The translations under genes and the position numbers were made by a program. Positions 35,443-43,544 of a stretch of DNA of 64,000 bases are shown one piece after another (position 1 is the first letter of the stretch; each line of letters opens with the position of its first letter). The stretch lies in the NCBI RefSeq assembly GCF_009604385.1, contig NZ_WEGJ01000014.1:85854-149853 (forward strand). The letters run 5' to 3'. The notes under the pieces are model-generated. The model had not been told where the DNA came from. It did not search any database and saw only the letters and a list, made by a program, of their open reading frames with translations. Source of the DNA: Streptomyces smaragdinus. GTDB taxonomy: Bacteria > Actinomycetota > Actinomycetes > Streptomycetales > Streptomycetaceae.

Positions 35443-36249
35443 ATGACGCCCACACCGGACGGACCGCCCGCGGACGAGGAGGAGATCCGCCGCGCCCCCC
35501 GCGCCTGGCACCCCACCGACCTCGACCTCTACCTCCAGCGCGAGCTGGGCGCCCCCGCCCACCGCGACGGCCCCCCACCGGCCGCCCGCACCGCCCCCGG
35601 CAACGGCCGCCACGTACAACTGCCCGCCCCGGCCCCGCTCCCCGCCACCGCTCTCGGCGACATCCTCGCCACCCGCCGCAGCCGCCGCGCCTACAGCCCG
35701 GCCCCCCTCCCGCTCACCGACCTGTCCACCCTCCTGCACCACGCCGCGCGAACCACCGGCACCCTCCACGACGCCACCCTGGGCGACCACGCCTTCCACC
35801 CGTACCCCTCCGCCGGCGCCCGCGCCGAACTGGAGGTCTACGTGGTGGCCGGCCGGGTGACCGGCGTACTCCCCGGCGCGTACCACTACGACACCGTCAC
35901 GCACCGGCTGACGGAGGTCGCCCCGTCGGGCCCCCAGCAGGACGAGCTGTACGCCTACGTGCGCCGGGCCCTCGACAAGGCCGAGACCTCCACCCCACCG
36001 GCGGCGATCCTCCTGGTCACAGCCGTACTGCAGCGTCTCACCTGGAAGTACGGCCGCCTCGGCCTGACCCTGATGTACCAGAACCTCGGCTGCCTCTACC
36101 AGACGCTCTACCTGGTCGCGACCGCCCTCGGCCTGGCGCCGTGCGCGGTGGGTGTCGGCCGAGGCAGGCAGAACGCGCGCTGGCTCGACCTCGACCCCTA
36201 CACGGAGCCGGAGGTGGGCTGCTTCGCCCTGGGCCGTCCGCGCCGGTGA
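35443..36249 (+). CDS. SagB/ThcOx-type nitroreductase-fold oxidoreductase
   Basis: 268 residues from ATG 35443, with GGAGGAAGAG just upstream. FMN nitroreductase fold: ILATRRSRRAYSPAPLPLTD for FMN binding, YPSAGARAELEVYVVAG, LPGAYHYDTVTHRL, and the C-terminal GLTLMYQNLGCLYQTLYLVA with CAVGVGRG. SagB enzymes oxidise azolines in RiPP pathways, but many stand-alone homologues are of unknown role. No cyclodehydratase or precursor is visible beside it, so a RiPP role is unproven. Confidence 0.85.
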   Translation: MTPTPDGPPADEEEIRRAPRAWHPTDLDLYLQRELGAPAHRDGPPPAARTAPGNGRHVQLPAPAPLPATALGDILATRRSRRAYSPAPLPLTDLSTLLHHAARTTGTLHDATLGDHAFHPYPSAGARAELEVYVVAGRVTGVLPGAYHYDTVTHRLTEVAPSGPQQDELYAYVRRALDKAETSTPPAAILLVTAVLQRLTWKYGRLGLTLMYQNLGCLYQTLYLVATALGLAPCAVGVGRGRQNARWLDLDPYTEPEVGCFALGRPRR

Positions 36250-36252
36250 GGC

Positions 36253-36516
36253 TCAGCCCCGCCGCCGCGCCCACGGCCACCGCGACGAGCGGTCCCGGCC
36301 CTCAGGGACGTACACGTACACCCAGCCGGCGATCAGCCGCATCCGCCTGGTGTGCCCCGCCGCCTCACGCAGATAGGCGTGCACGGTCGGCGGCCCGCCG
36401 TCCGCGTCGGGCACGGGGATCTCGTACCACTTGGGCGGATGGCCGGTCAGCCCGGTCAGCACCCGCAGCGTCCGGCCGTCCATCGGACCGCCCCTGAAGA
36501 GGACTTCCTCGCTCAC
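36253..36516 (-). CDS. Small hypothetical protein
   Basis: 87 residues, beginning MSEEVLFRGGPMDGRTLRV and ending in a basic tail. A central KWYEIPVPD and AGWVYVYVPEG suggest a small beta-rich fold. GGPxDG-type small proteins are common in Streptomyces and have no assigned function. It lies between the convergent SagB-like gene and the TetR gene, 4 bases after the latter's stop, and may be co-transcribed with it. Confidence 0.6.
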   Translation of the reverse strand: MSEEVLFRGGPMDGRTLRVLTGLTGHPPKWYEIPVPDADGGPPTVHAYLREAAGHTRRMRLIAGWVYVYVPEGRDRSSRWPWARRRG

Positions 36517-36520
36517 GGGG

Positions 36521-37243
36521 TCAGTCTTGCCCGAGCAGATGCGACGCCTGGGTCATCACGGGCAGGACGCGCCGGGCGAGATCGCCCACCGGGCCGTCCG
36601 CGGACTCGGTGGCCAGGGAGCGCCGGGCGATCTCCGCGCACTGCTCGTCGCGGCTCGCGGTGGCGGCGAGGAGCACCACGAACTGGTCCACGAGCCAGTC
36701 CCGCAGCTCGGGCAGCGGCGGCTGCTTGCCCTCGTCGACCCATATCAGCGAGGCGCCCTCGACCGCGGTGATCCAGGTGCGGAGCATCATCCGCAGCGTC
36801 AGGCCCGGTTCGGGCACCTCGAGGTGCAGCAGGATCTGCTCGGCGGCGGCCCGGCGTACCTCGTCCACGATGGCCGTGGTCCGGGTGGTCTCCACGACGC
36901 TGCCGCCCTGCAGCAGCGCCTTGAAGCCGGCGTCGTGTTCGGCGACGAACTCCAGATAGCTGTCCAGCGCCCGGGCCAGCCGCTGCGACAGCGGTCCCGT
37001 CCGCACCTGGACGAAGCTCTTCTCGAGCTGGTCGGCGGCGCTGCGCAGCGCGGCCTCGTACAGCTGCTGCTTGCCGCCGGGGAAGTAGCGGTAGACCAGC
37101 GGCCGCGACACCTGTACGGACGCGGCCACATCGTCCAGCGACACCTCTTCGGGCGCGCGGTGGGCGAAGAGACCGAGCGCGGCCTCCAGCAGCTGGCGGC
37201 GCCGCTGCTCCACACTCAGCCTTCGGTAGGCGACCTGGCTCAT
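36521..37243 (-). CDS. TetR/AcrR-family regulator
   Basis: 240 residues. N-terminal HTH: RRRQLLEAALGLFAHRAPEE, VSLDDVAASVQVSRPLVYRYF, then PGGKQQLYEAAL. The C-terminal ligand domain (~80-220) is helical with hydrophobic residues, suggesting a lipophilic ligand. It is encoded 44 bases downstream of the AurF-like diiron gene on the same strand, so it probably controls that gene and the divergent ferritin-like gene through the palindromes between them. Confidence 0.93.
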   Translation of the reverse strand: MSQVAYRRLSVEQRRRQLLEAALGLFAHRAPEEVSLDDVAASVQVSRPLVYRYFPGGKQQLYEAALRSAADQLEKSFVQVRTGPLSQRLARALDSYLEFVAEHDAGFKALLQGGSVVETTRTTAIVDEVRRAAAEQILLHLEVPEPGLTLRMMLRTWITAVEGASLIWVDEGKQPPLPELRDWLVDQFVVLLAATASRDEQCAEIARRSLATESADGPVGDLARRVLPVMTQASHLLGQD

Positions 37244-37287
37244 ACGGGAAGCCTAACGTCCGGACCAAGCACGCTTTCGGGCCACCC

Positions 37288-38217
37288 CTACGCCAACAGG
37301 CCCGAGCTGCGCCACAGCTTGCCCCCCACACCCCGCAGCACGCCTATCTCGCCGAGGAAGTCCGTCAGCCGCTTCGCGCCCGTCTGCATCACCTCGCGCC
37401 GGTGCCCGCTCGCCCGGACCTGGGCCAGCGCCTCGCGCCGGTCGAGCCCGGCGTCGGTGTAGACCCGCGGGTTGACGAACGCGACGGAGAAGACCCGGGC
37501 CGCCTCACCGGAGGTGACCCGCGTCAGATGACGTTCCCAGCGCGGCGCGGTGGCCATCTGGCGGCGCAGCTCCTCGCGGGCGTAGCGGACATGGCGCGCC
37601 TCCTCCACCACATGGATCCGCGTCGCGCCGCGCACCAGCGTCTGCACCCGCTCGTCGGGGAACGTCAGCCGCTGCATCCAGTCCAGGATCTCCTCGCCGA
37701 GCAGCGTCGCGGTGAACGAGCCGGGCGTGGTGGACACGGTCTTCAGCAGCCGCGCCAGGTTGTGGTGCAGCCGGGAGACCGGATACGGCTCCACCCCGGC
37801 CTTCTTGACCAGCCGGGCGAACATCATCGAGTGCCGGCACTCGTCGGCTATCTCCGTCAGCGCGTACCGGACATGGTCGCTGGTCAGCTTCTTGTCGTAG
37901 ATGTGCCGCACCAGCAGCTGCATCAGGACGATCTCGAACCAGATGCCCAGCGACGCCAGCGCCGCCCCCTCCAGCCGGGCCAGCAGGTGCCGCTGGTCCT
38001 CGGACATCCGCCGCCACATCGGGGTGTCGTACAGCGACACCAGCTCGGGCGGCCAGAACCACTTGCCGTCCTCCCAGGGCGCGTCCCAGTCCAGGTCCTT
38101 CTCGGGATCGAAGGAGTGCTTCGCGGACGCGTCCAGGAGCCGGCGGGCCACGCCCTCACGGTCCTTGAGCGCGCCCAGCGCGTCGGTGAGTCGCCGGTCG
38201 GCCGCCGCAGTCGTCAT
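37288..38217 (-). CDS. AurF-like diiron oxygenase
   Basis: 309 residues from ATG 38217. Diiron carboxylate pattern: LARLEGAALASLG, ALTEIADECRHSMMFARL (E-x-x-H), GEEILDWMQR and HVVEEARHVRYARE (E-x-x-H). AurF-type enzymes oxidise aryl amines or related substrates, and many Streptomyces homologues have unknown substrates. A divergent ferritin-like gene and a linked TetR gene form a conserved-looking module. The two EExxH-type pairs appear complete, so it should bind iron. Confidence 0.88.
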   Translation of the reverse strand: MTTAAADRRLTDALGALKDREGVARRLLDASAKHSFDPEKDLDWDAPWEDGKWFWPPELVSLYDTPMWRRMSEDQRHLLARLEGAALASLGIWFEIVLMQLLVRHIYDKKLTSDHVRYALTEIADECRHSMMFARLVKKAGVEPYPVSRLHHNLARLLKTVSTTPGSFTATLLGEEILDWMQRLTFPDERVQTLVRGATRIHVVEEARHVRYAREELRRQMATAPRWERHLTRVTSGEAARVFSVAFVNPRVYTDAGLDRREALAQVRASGHRREVMQTGAKRLTDFLGEIGVLRGVGGKLWRSSGLLA

Positions 38218-38229
38218 ACCTCTATGAGA

Positions 38230-38278
38230 CTGACTGTCAGCAAGGGAGTCAATCCCCCCGTGCATGATTTGTTGACTC
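38230..38278. promoter_or_regulatory. Palindromes between the divergent diiron genes (candidate TetR operator)
   Basis: CTGAC-T-GTCAG (38230-38240) is a perfect 11-base palindrome. GAGTCAA (38246-38252) and TTGACTC (38272-38278) form a second inverted repeat with a 19-base spacer. Both lie in the 167-base divergent promoter region and would suit binding by the adjacent TetR regulator. Which one is the true operator cannot be decided from one sequence. Confidence 0.45.
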
Positions 38279-38384
38279 ACCGGTAACGCATATGTGAATC
38301 TGCCAAGGATTGCCCGCACTGCGGGATTTGCGTGCGAGATGTGTACCACGGCGCGGACGGCGAGCGGCCGACAAGGAGGCGTCG

Positions 38385-39518
38385 ATGACGACGCGGGACC
38401 TGTACACGCACCTCAACACCAACGGCACCGACGAGAGCAACGACCTGCTGTGGCAGGTCCCGGCCTCCGGTTCGGCCCGGCTGAGCTGGGAGTACGACGA
38501 CGGCCGGGAGAGACTGCTGGCCCTCTACCAGAAGGGCAAGGACAAGCAGTGGGACGGCGCGAAGCGGATCGACTGGTCGCTGGAGGTCGACCCGTACGAC
38601 CCGCTGGGCGTCCCCGACGAGGCGATGACCCTGTACGGCACCCGGTACTGGGACCTGATGACCGACAAGGACAAGGGGGAGCTGCGGCACCACTACGCGT
38701 CCTGGCAGTTCAGCCAGTTCCTCCACGGTGAGCAGGGCGCGATGGTCTGCGCGGCGCGGATCGTGGAGTCCGTGCCGGACCTGGACGCCAAGTTCTACTC
38801 GGCGACGCAGACCATGGACGAGGCGCGGCACGCGGAGATCTACGGCCGTTTCCTCAAGGAGAAGGTCGGACTGCTCTACCCGATCAACGACAACCTCCAG
38901 TCACTGCTGGGCGACACCCTGCGCGACTCCCGCTGGGACATGCCGTACCTCGGGATGCAGGTGCTGATCGAGGGCCTGGCGCTGGCGGCCTTCGGGATGC
39001 TGCGGGATACGACGACCAAGCCGCTGCCCAAGCAGATCCTGGCGTACGTGATGCAGGACGAGGCGCGGCACGTGGCCTTCGGGCGGATGGCGCTGCGCGA
39101 CTACTACAAGGAGCTCAGCGACAAGGAGCTGCGCGAGCGCGAGGACTTCGTCGTCGAGGGCTGCTATCTGATGCGCGACCGGCTGCGCGGCGAGGAGGTG
39201 CTGGCGAACTTCGGGATCCCGCCGGCCCAGGCCGCGGAGTTCACCGAGCGCAACGAGTACCTCCAGCTCTTCCGGGCGCTGCTGTTCAGCCGGATCGTGC
39301 CGTGCGTGAAGGACATCGGGCTGTGGGGTCCGCGGCTGCAGCAGGCGTACGTCGACATGGGCGTGTTCGAGCTCGGTGACTCCAACCTCGACCAGCTGAT
39401 GCGCGAGGACGAGGAGCTGGCCGAGCGGCTGGACGCGGAGCGGTTCGCGGCGGAGGAGCAGGCCCGTACGGCGGAGGTCGCGGAGGCGGTCGAGCTGGGG
39501 CGTACGGACACTCCCTAG
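38385..39518 (+). CDS. Ferritin-like diiron protein
   Basis: 377 residues from ATG 38385, with AAGGAGG upstream. Carboxylate ligands: HGEQGAMVCAARIV, MDEARHAEIYGRF (E-x-x-H), LIEGLALAAFGML and MQDEARHVAFGRMAL (E-x-x-H). This is a ferritin-like four-helix bundle with a dinuclear iron site; substrate unknown. Divergent from the AurF-like gene and probably under the same TetR regulator. It ends on a CTAG tetramer whose TAG on each strand is a stop codon shared with the convergent PBP gene. Confidence 0.85.
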   Translation: MTTRDLYTHLNTNGTDESNDLLWQVPASGSARLSWEYDDGRERLLALYQKGKDKQWDGAKRIDWSLEVDPYDPLGVPDEAMTLYGTRYWDLMTDKDKGELRHHYASWQFSQFLHGEQGAMVCAARIVESVPDLDAKFYSATQTMDEARHAEIYGRFLKEKVGLLYPINDNLQSLLGDTLRDSRWDMPYLGMQVLIEGLALAAFGMLRDTTTKPLPKQILAYVMQDEARHVAFGRMALRDYYKELSDKELREREDFVVEGCYLMRDRLRGEEVLANFGIPPAQAAEFTERNEYLQLFRALLFSRIVPCVKDIGLWGPRLQQAYVDMGVFELGDSNLDQLMREDEELAERLDAERFAAEEQARTAEVAEAVELGRTDTP

Positions 39519-40972
39519 CTCAGGGCCGCCTCCATCACGGCGCGGGCGATCGGGGCCGCCGAGCCGCCGCCGCTGATGTCCGAGCGGCGGGCCTCGGCGT
39601 CCTCGACGACCACCGCGACGGCGACCGCGGGGAGGCTGTCGTCGGGGGCCTGCGCCCAGGACACGAACCAGGCGTAGGGCTTGCGGGAGTTGTCGACGCC
39701 GTGCTGCGCGGTGCCGGTCTTCCCGCCGACCAGCGCGCCGGGGATCGCGGCCCGCGTGGCGGTGCCGCCGGTGACCGTGTCGACCATCATCTGCTGCAGC
39801 AGCCGCGCCACGTACCCCGGTACGACGGGACCGCCCAGCGGCTCCGGCCGGCCGCGCGCCACGACGTCGCCGTCGCCGTCGGTGATCTCGTCGACGAGGT
39901 ACGGGCGCATCCGGATCCCCCCGTTGGCGACGGTCGCCGCCACCGACGCCATCTGCAGCGGGGTGGCCCGGGTGTCGAACTGCCCGATCGACGACAGCGC
40001 GACCTGCGCCGCGTCCATCGTGTCGCCGAAGACGCTCCCCAGCGCCGGCGACGGGATCCGCGGACCTTCGTCGTCGAAGCCGAAGGCGGCGGCGGTACGG
40101 GCCATCTCCGGCGTCCCCACCGTGGCGCCCAGCTTGGCGAACACCGTGTTGCAGGACACCGCGAACGCCTCCCGCAGCGGGGCGTCCGCGCAGCCCGCGG
40201 ACTCGTTGCGCAGCAGATGGCGGGTGCCGACCAGGTTGTACGGGCTCGGGGTGCGCGTCGGGGCGTCGATGTCCGTGACGACCCCGGTGTCCAGCGCCGC
40301 CGCCGCGGTGACGATCTTGAACGTGGAGCCCGGCGGGTACGTCTGCCGGATCGCCCGGTTCAGCAGCGGCTGCCGGGGGTCGGCGAGCAGCCGCCGCCAG
40401 GCCGTCTTCACCCGCGCCGAGTTGCCGGACAGCAGGCCCGGGTCGTACGAGGGGCTGCTGACCAGGGCGAGGATGCGCCCGGTGCTGGGCTCGAGCGCGA
40501 CGACGGCCCCCTTGCGCCCGCGCAGTCCCGCGTAGCCCGCGCGCTGGGCGGCCGGCTCGATCGTGGTGTGCACCTGGCCCCCCGGCTGCAGGCTGCGCGT
40601 CAGCTCCCCCCACAGCGGCAGCGGGGCGAGGCGGGTGTCGCGGCCGGAGAGGGCGGCGTCCTCGGTGTCCTCCAGCATGGTCGTGCCGTACAGCTGCGAG
40701 GCGTACCCGGTCACCGGGGCGTACAGCTCGCCGTCGGGGTACGTGCGCTCGTAGCGCAGCCCCTCGCCGGTGTCGACGGAGCCGGTGAGCCGTTCGCCGC
40801 CGGCCCAGATGTCGCCGCGGGGCTGGCCCCAGCGGGCGATGGCGGCGCGGCGGTTGGCGGGGTTGGCGTCGTACTCGGCGGAGTGGAGGACCTGGACGCG
40901 GGCGGCGTTGGCCAGCAGCGCCAGGAGCAGCAGCAGGCTGAAGGCGGCGACGTGCCGGATGCAGCGGATCAC
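39515..40972 (-). CDS. Penicillin-binding protein 2-type transpeptidase
   Basis: 485 residues from GTG 40972, overlapping the FtsW-like gene by GTGA. An N-terminal TM anchor (AAFSLLLLLALLANA) is followed by a dimerisation region and a transpeptidase domain with active-site S-x-x-K in PPGSTFKIV, SxN as SCNTVF, and KTG in GGKTGTAQHG. It crosslinks peptidoglycan. Paired with an FtsW/RodA-type gene, it forms a SEDS-bPBP synthase unit; this is an extra copy beside the main division genes. Confidence 0.92.
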   Translation of the reverse strand: MIRCIRHVAAFSLLLLLALLANAARVQVLHSAEYDANPANRRAAIARWGQPRGDIWAGGERLTGSVDTGEGLRYERTYPDGELYAPVTGYASQLYGTTMLEDTEDAALSGRDTRLAPLPLWGELTRSLQPGGQVHTTIEPAAQRAGYAGLRGRKGAVVALEPSTGRILALVSSPSYDPGLLSGNSARVKTAWRRLLADPRQPLLNRAIRQTYPPGSTFKIVTAAAALDTGVVTDIDAPTRTPSPYNLVGTRHLLRNESAGCADAPLREAFAVSCNTVFAKLGATVGTPEMARTAAAFGFDDEGPRIPSPALGSVFGDTMDAAQVALSSIGQFDTRATPLQMASVAATVANGGIRMRPYLVDEITDGDGDVVARGRPEPLGGPVVPGYVARLLQQMMVDTVTGGTATRAAIPGALVGGKTGTAQHGVDNSRKPYAWFVSWAQAPDDSLPAVAVAVVVEDAEARRSDISGGGSAAPIARAVMEAALS

Positions 40973-42330
40973 GGCGCTTCGGTCACCTCCGTCCGCGCTC
41001 CCGGCCGTCCGGCGGCGTTGCTCAGACGGACGAGCAGCGCCACGATCGCCCAGTTGGTCACCACCGACGACCCGCCCTGTGCCAGGAACGGCATCGCCAT
41101 CCCCGTCAGCGGGATCAGCCCCGTCACCCCCGCCGAGATGACGAACGCCTGCAGCGCCACGATCACCGCCAGCCCCGTCGCCAGCAGCGTCCCGAAGTCG
41201 TCGCCGCGCAGCGTGATCCCGGCCCGCAAACCCCGGCTGACCAGCAGGGCGTACAGCAGCAGCAGCGCCGTCAGCCCCGAGAGCCCCAGCTCCTCGCCGG
41301 CGGTGGCCAGAATGAAGTCGGAGGTGCCGGCGAACCCGATGAGCACCGAGTCCCCCTGCCCGAGCCCCGTCCCCAGCAGCCCCCCGTGCCCGAACGCGAA
41401 CAGCGACTGCGCCAGCTGGCTCGCGCCCCGCCCGTCCTCGATCCCGGCGAACGGCGCCAGCCAGTCCGCCACCCGCACCCCGACGTGCGGCTCCAGCGTG
41501 CCCACGACACACGCCCCCGCCAGCGACAGCAGCACGCCCACGGCAATCCACCCCGGGCGGGAGGTCGCCACGTACAGCATCACCACGAACAGCCCGAAGA
41601 ACAGCAGCGAGGCACCCAGATCCCGCTCCAGCAGCAGCACCGTGAGGCTCACCAGCCACACCGCGAGGATCGGCCCCAGCACACTGCGCGGCGGCAGATG
41701 GATACCGCGGATCCGCCGCCCGTCGACATACGTGAGCGCCTGGCGGTGGCCCGACAGATACGCGGCGAAGAACACCGCCAGCAGCACCTTGGCGAACTCC
41801 CCGGGCTGCAGGGAGAAGCCGCCGAAGTGCACCCAGATCCGCGCCCCGTTGACCGGCGGGAAGAAGATCGGCGCCGCCATCAGCGCCAGCGCCGCCGCCG
41901 CGCACCAGGTGGCCCGGCGGGCGAGCCACCGGTGATCGGGCAGCAGCACCAGCACCGCCAGGAACACCCCCATGCCCAGCATCGACCACAGCAGCTGCGC
42001 CGGCGCCGCGTCCCGCCCGGGTGCCGCCGCGTCCAGCCGGTGGATGAGGATCAGCCCCAGCCCGTTCAGCAGCACCGGTACGGGCAGCAGCAGCGGATCG
42101 GCGTACGGCGCCAGCCGGTGCACGGCGCCCAGCGCGAGCAGCCCCAGCGCCCCCTGGAACGCGGCGAAACTCCACGCGTCCGGGGGCACCCGCCCGGTCA
42201 GCGCCACCCCGCTCGCGGCGTACCCGACCCAGGTCACGGCCACCGCCAGCGCCAGCAGCAGCAACGACGCCCCGGTCCGCCGCCGGACGGGCAGCTCCTG
42301 CGCCGGCGGCGCCTCGGCGGTGGTGGTCAT
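40969..42330 (-). CDS. FtsW/RodA/SpoVE-family SEDS glycosyltransferase
   Basis: 453 residues from ATG 42330, about ten TM helices. SEDS motifs: GFSLQPGEFAKV, LLERDLGASLLFFG, and the C-terminal PLTGMAMPFLAQGGSS with a conserved GGSS end. It polymerises glycan strands from lipid II in complex with the class B PBP encoded next. The four-base overlap indicates coupled translation. A long open frame upstream of the start is non-coding read-through. Confidence 0.93.
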   Translation of the reverse strand: MTTTAEAPPAQELPVRRRTGASLLLLALAVAVTWVGYAASGVALTGRVPPDAWSFAAFQGALGLLALGAVHRLAPYADPLLLPVPVLLNGLGLILIHRLDAAAPGRDAAPAQLLWSMLGMGVFLAVLVLLPDHRWLARRATWCAAAALALMAAPIFFPPVNGARIWVHFGGFSLQPGEFAKVLLAVFFAAYLSGHRQALTYVDGRRIRGIHLPPRSVLGPILAVWLVSLTVLLLERDLGASLLFFGLFVVMLYVATSRPGWIAVGVLLSLAGACVVGTLEPHVGVRVADWLAPFAGIEDGRGASQLAQSLFAFGHGGLLGTGLGQGDSVLIGFAGTSDFILATAGEELGLSGLTALLLLYALLVSRGLRAGITLRGDDFGTLLATGLAVIVALQAFVISAGVTGLIPLTGMAMPFLAQGGSSVVTNWAIVALLVRLSNAAGRPGARTEVTEAP

Positions 42331-42417
42331 GCGGGGACGGTAACAAGGGATGTCCGCTGTGCCCGGTATATCCGGGGCCTCTTGATGGGATCCGGGGGAT
42401 TCGCCTAGCGTGCTCGA

Positions 42418-43206
42418 ATGCGATCGAATACGTCCGTGCCCCGCGTCCTCGTCGTCCAGAACGGTGCCGCCGGCGGCCCCCGCCGCCTGCGTGACTGGCT
42501 CACCGAGGACGGGGTCGGCACCGAGGTGGTGCACGCCTACGAGGGTGAGTCGCTGCCCGCGGATCTCGGGGCGTACGACGCGCTGATCGTGCTCGGCGGG
42601 GGCGCGATGCCGGACGACACCGTGAAGATGCCGTGGCTCGCGCAGACGCGTGTCCTCGCCGACCAAGCCCTCGCGGAGGGCACCCCGTACCTCGGGATAT
42701 GCCTCGGCGGACAGCTGCTCGCGCAGGCCGCCGGGGGGACCGTCGAGGCCGAGTGCGGGGCGCCCGAGCTGGGCAGCACCCGGCTCACCCTGCGCGAACC
42801 GGCGCGCGGCGACCGGCTCTTCGCGGGACTGCCCCCGCGGCCGACGGCGATAGAGCGCCATGTGGACCGGGTCACCGAACTGCCGCCGGACGCGGTGTGG
42901 CTGGCGGAGAGCGACGACTGCCCGTACCAGGCGTTCCGCTGCGGGGAGAACGCCTGGGGCCTGCAGTTCCACCCCGAGGTCGACGCCGAGCGGGTACGGG
43001 AGTGGCTCCCGGAGCCCATCCGGGAGGCGGGGTTCGACCCGGAGGAGATAGTCGAGCGCGCCGATCGGGACGAGCCGGAGGCGGCGGTCGCCTGGCGCGA
43101 GCTGACGCGGCGGTTCGCGGAGGTCGTACGGGGCGGGACCCCCGTAAAGAGCGCAGTGCTGCGTTCTCCCGGGGGTGACCCCCGGACCCCCAGCCGGGCG
43201 GGGTGA
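42418..43206 (+). CDS. Class I glutamine amidotransferase-like protein
   Basis: 262 residues. VLVVQNGAAGGPRRL, LIVLGGGAMPDD, nucleophile Cys in GICLGGQLLAQA, and the His-Glu pair in WGLQFHPEVD form the GATase triad. Stand-alone proteins like this often release ammonia or act on gamma-glutamyl compounds, as PuuD-type or GMP-synthase-like amidotransferases. The last ~18 residues (after RGGTPV) are encoded by the first copy of a tandem DNA repeat, so the original C-terminus probably ended there. Confidence 0.85.
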   Translation: MRSNTSVPRVLVVQNGAAGGPRRLRDWLTEDGVGTEVVHAYEGESLPADLGAYDALIVLGGGAMPDDTVKMPWLAQTRVLADQALAEGTPYLGICLGGQLLAQAAGGTVEAECGAPELGSTRLTLREPARGDRLFAGLPPRPTAIERHVDRVTELPPDAVWLAESDDCPYQAFRCGENAWGLQFHPEVDAERVREWLPEPIREAGFDPEEIVERADRDEPEAAVAWRELTRRFAEVVRGGTPVKSAVLRSPGGDPRTPSRAG

Positions 43207-43433
43207 CCGGCCTCGGACGGCGAGGCAAAGCCGCATGAAGCGCGCAGTGCTGCGTTCTCCCGGGGGTGACCCCCGGACCCCCAGCCGGGTGGGGTGACCG
43301 GCCTCGGACGGCGAGGCAAAGCCGCATGAAGCGCGCAGTGCTGGGTTCTCCCGGGGGATGACCCCCGGACCCCCAGCCGGGTGGGGTGACCGGCCTCGGA
43401 CGGCGAGGCAAAGCCGCATGAAGCGCGCAGTGT
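43150..43433. repeat. Tandem ~91-base repeat, three copies plus a partial fourth
   Basis: Units start at 43150, 43239 and 43330 with AGCGCGCAGTG (first copy one CG shorter) and end GGCAAAGCCGCATGA; a partial unit starts at 43422. Each unit carries the internal inverted repeat CCGGGGG-tga-CCCCCGG, so each can form a hairpin. Copies differ by only a few bases, which implies recent expansion. It overlaps the 3' end of the amidotransferase gene. The rest of 43207-43544 holds no other feature. Confidence 0.9.
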
Positions 43434-43544
43434 AAAGCCCCGATGGTGCCCCCGGTGGGAAAAGCCGCGTGCGGCAATACCCGTGCGACATCGCCGATAG
43501 GATGCTGCACGTAAACGATCCGGCCGATCGGAAATGGGGCCGAA

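Noticed and set aside
35197..35904. N-terminal extension of the beta-propeller protein
   Set aside because: Residues before ATG 35196 are Gly/Ala/Val-rich antisense of the SagB-like gene; the ATG is followed by a proper signal-anchor.
40973..42346. Extension of the PBP reading frame upstream through the FtsW-like gene
   Set aside because: The translation before GTG 40972 is Ala/Gly/Arg-rich and out of frame with FtsW; the GTGA overlap gives a normal start.
43150..43433. CRISPR array
   Set aside because: The units are contiguous ~91-base tandem copies with no unique spacers, and no cas genes are nearby.
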